Shown here in pieces: positions 60,860 to 64,000 of a stretch of DNA of 64,000 nucleotides. The notes beneath the pieces were generated by a model that saw nothing but the letters and a program-made list of their open reading frames with translations, had not been told where the DNA came from and did no database searches. Positions within the stretch are counted from its first letter, which is position 1. Every line of letters starts with the position of its first letter. The stretch is taken from contig NC_134115.1 of assembly GCF_040939455.1 (NCBI RefSeq), positions 28,732,727-28,796,726 of the forward strand, read 5' to 3'. This DNA is from Microcebus murinus. Lineage: Eukaryota; Chordata; Mammalia; Primates; Cheirogaleidae. Both the position numbers and the translations under genes were made by a program.

Positions 60860-62455
60860 TCCTCCTCCACAAAGAACCAAAATGGTAAGAAGATGATCAC
60901 ACTTAGAACATCCAAGAGAAAACACTGAATTTAGCAGAGAAGTGACAGAGAGCTCCTGAGGCAGAGAAGCAGAGGGAGGCAAGGCAGCTGGCCCAGCCAC
61001 AATTGGCTAGGAGTCCCCAGAGAGGCTCCCCACTGCAGGGAAAGGGTAAGTGAGAGATTGCTATCCGTCTACATTCCCACCGCAGACTGCTGCAGACCTA
61101 CTGTGGAAGAACCTCTTAACCCTCACAGGCTCTGAGACCAGTACAGAGAGCTGTCTGGAGTCCATGTGACAGCATTGCTCCAGGAAGGGAGCTCATGCTG
61201 GGTCCCACGCACCCCCTGCAACCCAAGCAGCTGCAGCACAGTGCCATTTTGATAGCCCAAGTCCTACCAGACTGCACCCTGCCCTGGGGCCCAACAGCCC
61301 TTGCATCTCCACATCCCTAGAACCCCACTGACATCCTCCCATGTCTGCCCAGAGGGCTGCAGTGGCATGACACTGATTGGACCCAGCAGTGCAGCAGGGT
61401 CCCCAGCACTCTAGCGCACATAATGTCATACACTCTGGGGGACAGGTGATGTAGTGCACTGGGGAGGCTGCCCCCACAACAAAGTATGTGCTCCCCAGAG
61501 CCTGAGAGCTGCCTGTCTGGGACTGCTGTCACCAAAAGCAACCCCATCCCCAAAGCAGGAGGGCTACCACTCACGTGCACATATCCTGAGGACAAACTCT
61601 CCCTGCCCACCACCACCACTGCTGTTGCCACCTGGGGACATGATCACCCTTCTCTGATGGTCACTCTGGGTGCATGTGCACATCATCAAGGGCCTAACCA
61701 TTGGCTCAGATCACTTGTTGCTGACACCAAAGCGTACCATCCAGAGGCCTGCAGATTGCCCCTCCCCAACTGCCACCACTGGTATATGTGCACTCCTCTT
61801 GGGAGCACGAGGATGGGCTTAGCCCAGGCTGCTGCCACCAACAACACCAACATCTACTGGCATGTGCCACTTAAGGGGCCTGGGAACTGGCCTGCCCAGC
61901 CCATCACAGCCACCACTAACACAACCGTATGCTGCCTGGGACCTCAAGGGTTATCCTACCACCACTACCATTGCCTATGCCATGCACACTGCCCAGGGGT
62001 CTGAGGACTCACCCACCCACCCAGCCCACTGCTGTCACTTCTGGCATCCAAGCAAGCTGCCTAGATGCCTAATAATTGGTCCACCTGGACCCACCAACAC
62101 TAGTGCCCATGTATATTGCCTGAGAGCCCAAGGACAGGCATGCTCAGACTGCTGCTGCCACCACTGGGGCTGGAGAACTGGCCCACCTGGCATCCCTGTC
62201 CCCAGCAAAGCCTTACCACACCTTCCATTAACTGAAGCCTATGCCACTGAGGAAGTCACAGATACCACTGATGCTGTTTATAGCCAAAGAAATCATGTGG
62301 ACACTATACTACTGCATGCACCAAGAATCAAAGCTAAAGTACCCCAACCAACTAACACCATAGATATATCTACAGAAAAAAGCCTTCTCCTACAAACAAC
62401 TGGAAGAAGCAACTGTTACACCAAATGCACAGATATAAACAGATAGAAAGATAAG
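60860..62455 (+). mobile_element. Old L1 5' UTR
   Basis: A GC-richer block with repeated CCACCAC/TGCTGCCACC words (CCCACCACCACCACTGCTGT, GACTGCTGCTGCCACCACTG) stands directly before an ORF1 relic, as in the 5' UTR of L1M/L1PB elements. The open frames inside it (172 and 194 codons) come from this CCA-rich composition. Confidence 0.65.
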
Positions 62456-64000
62456 GACACAAGAAACATGACACCTACAAAGGAGTACAATAATTCTCTA
62501 GCGACAGATTCCAATGAAAAAGAAATTAATGAAATACCTGAAAAGAATTAAAAATAATAATAGTAAATAAGCTAAGTGAGATACAAGAGGATACAGATAA
62601 ACAATACAAAGAAATCAGAAAAATAATTCAAGATATGAATGAGAAATTCACCAAAGAGATAGATATCATAAAAAAAAGAACCAAACAGAAATCCTGGAAC
62701 TGAATTTCATTCAATGAATGAAATAGAAAATACAATCAAGAGCTTCAACAATGACTAGATCAAGTAGAAGAAAGAATTTAAGAACATGAAGGCAAGTCAT
62801 TCGAATTAAGCCTGGCAGACAAAAATAAAGAAAAAAGAATTAAAAAGAATGAAGAAAGGTTATGTGACATGTGGGACCTCATAAAGTAATCAAATATAGG
62901 AATTTGGGGTGTTCCAGAAGGTAAAGAGAAGGGCAAAGGCATGGAAAACCTATTTAACAAAATAATAACCAAAAATTTCCCAAATCTAGCAAGAGATTTA
63001 GACGTCTAGATACAGAAAGTTTAGAGATCTCCAAATAGGTATAATTCTAAAAGGTCTTCTCCCTGGTACATTATAGTCAAATTGTCAAAATTCAAAGACA
63101 GAGAGAATTCTAAAAATAGCAAGAGAAAAGCATCTGGTCAAATATAAGTGGATCCCTAATAGACTAACAGTGGATTTCTCAGCATAAAACTTACATGCCA
63201 GGAGAGAATGGACTGATAAATGCACAGTACCAAAAGAAGAAAAAAACTGCCAGCCAAGGATCTATATGTAGCAAAGTTATACTTCGTAGACCAGGCGCGG
63301 TGGATCATGCCTGGTAATCCTAGCACTCTGGGAGGCCTAGGTGGGTGGATTGCTCGAGGTCAGGAGTTCGAAACCAGCCTGAGCAAGAGCGAGACCCCAT
63401 CTCTACTATAAATAGAAAGAAATTAATTGACCAACTAATATATATAGAAAAAATTAGCCGGGCATGGTGGCACATGCCTGTAGTCCCAGCTACTCAGGAG
63501 GCTGAGGCAGGAGGATTGCTTGAGCCCAGGAGTTTGAGGTTGCTATGAGCTAGGCTGACACCACGGCACTCACTCTAGCCTGGGCAACAAAGTGAGACTC
63601 TGTCTCAAAAAGAAAAAAAAAAAGTTAGCCTTCATAAATGAAGAATAAATAAAGTCTTTCCTAGACAGGCAAAACTGACAGTATTCACCACCACTAGATC
63701 AACCCTACAAAAAAAATGCATAAGGGGTCCTACACTTGGAAGCAAAATAATGATATCTAACATTTTAAAATACACAAAAGTATAAAACCCACTGTTAGAG
63801 CAAATGCACAAGTAAGGAAGAGAAAGGACTCAAATGTTACTACTTCAGAAAAACCACCAAACCACAAGTATAAACAATAAGAAAGAAAGAAATGAATAAA
63901 GGACATACAAAACAACCAGAAATCAATTAATAAAATGACAGGAATAAACCTTCACATATAAATAGCAACACTGAATCTAAATGGATTAAACTTTTCATTT
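62456..64000 (+). mobile_element. L1 ORF1 relic and inter-ORF region, split by a SINE
   Basis: A-rich sequence with broken ORF1-like frames: TGAGAAATTCACCAAAGAGA, GGTGTTCCAGAAGGTAAAGA, AAATTTCCCAAATCTAGCAA, GTCAAATTGTCAAAATTCAA and ACATGCCAGGAGAGAATGG. After the SINE it continues with TTCATAAATGAAGAATAAAT and AAAGTCTTTCCTAGACAGGC. The reading frame is interrupted many times. The element runs off the window. Confidence 0.82.
63289..63620 (+). mobile_element. Alu-type dimeric SINE, strepsirrhine form
   Basis: Full + strand dimer: CCAGGCGCGGTGGATCATGC, AGTTCGAAACCAGCCTGAGC, the AATTGACCAACTAATATATA linker and TAGGCTGACACCACGGCACT. Imperfect target duplications AAAGTTATACTTCGTA (63273-63288) and AAAGTTAGCCTTCATA (63621-63636) agree at 13 of 16 bases. 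It interrupts the L1. Confidence 0.93.

Larger units (their letters stand above)
57940..64000 (-). other. ENTREP1: ENTREP1 upstream intron, partial, mostly LINE DNA
   Basis: From 57940 to 59390 the sequence is A/T-rich with an 18-19 base T run at about 58260-58278 and nothing else recognised. From 59400 to the end it is almost all L1-derived, with a U6 copy and a SINE. I found no further exon that continues the ENTREP1 frame. Confidence 0.7.

Noticed and set aside
61486..62446. 172- and 194-codon Pro/Thr/His-rich open frames
   Set aside because: They lie in an old L1 5' UTR whose CCA/CTG-rich composition gives open frames.

Overview
This window is nuclear DNA of a primate, and the repeats point to a strepsirrhine (lemur or galago group). 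Many SINEs are Alu-type dimers whose right arm has the form seen in lemur and galago genomes. Older AluJ-like dimers are also present. Two very short L1 3' ends with a G-rich tract also look strepsirrhine. A 275 bp piggyBac-like MITE and a 220 bp hAT element near 28.2-28.9 kb resemble elements I recall from mouse lemur, so a Microcebus-like species is my best guess. Species identity is inference from repeats only.

Two protein-coding genes converge here, in the order expected from human 9q21. At the left, on the + strand, are the last four coding exons of APBA1 (X11alpha/MINT1; 258-11901). They encode the tandem PDZ1-PDZ2 module and the C-terminus, and are followed by a long, almost repeat-free 3' UTR ending near 15.8 kb. 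At the right, on the - strand, are nine consecutive exons of ENTREP1 (FAM189A2), from 57939 down to the stop at 35095, with a poly(A) signal at 34471-34466. All exon junctions join in a consistent reading frame: 1344 coding bases, 447 residues plus stop. The 5' exons of both genes lie outside the window or, for ENTREP1, could not be found in it.

The interval between the two poly(A) sites (about 15.8-34.45 kb) shows no gene. It holds MIR and L2 remnants, Alu-type SINEs, L1 3' ends, a solo MaLR LTR with 5 bp target duplications, the two DNA-transposon MITEs, a 24 bp pyrimidine minisatellite embedded with a SINE inside an L1 fragment, and an LTR-like segment.

The ENTREP1 introns carry the youngest insertions: two tiny L1 3' ends with perfect target duplications, two Tigger-like MITEs flanked by TA, several SINEs, and a retrotransposed U6 snRNA copy inside an older L1. 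The last 3 kb of the window is an old L1 5' UTR plus ORF1 relic split by a SINE.

The two genes are not known to act together. APBA1 is a neuronal PTB/PDZ adaptor that binds APP and Munc18. ENTREP1 is an endosomal membrane adaptor whose PPxY motifs recruit NEDD4-type ligases such as ITCH. I found no prokaryotic-type system, CRISPR array or clearly novel gene. The interest lies in repeat insertion history and 3' UTR elements.
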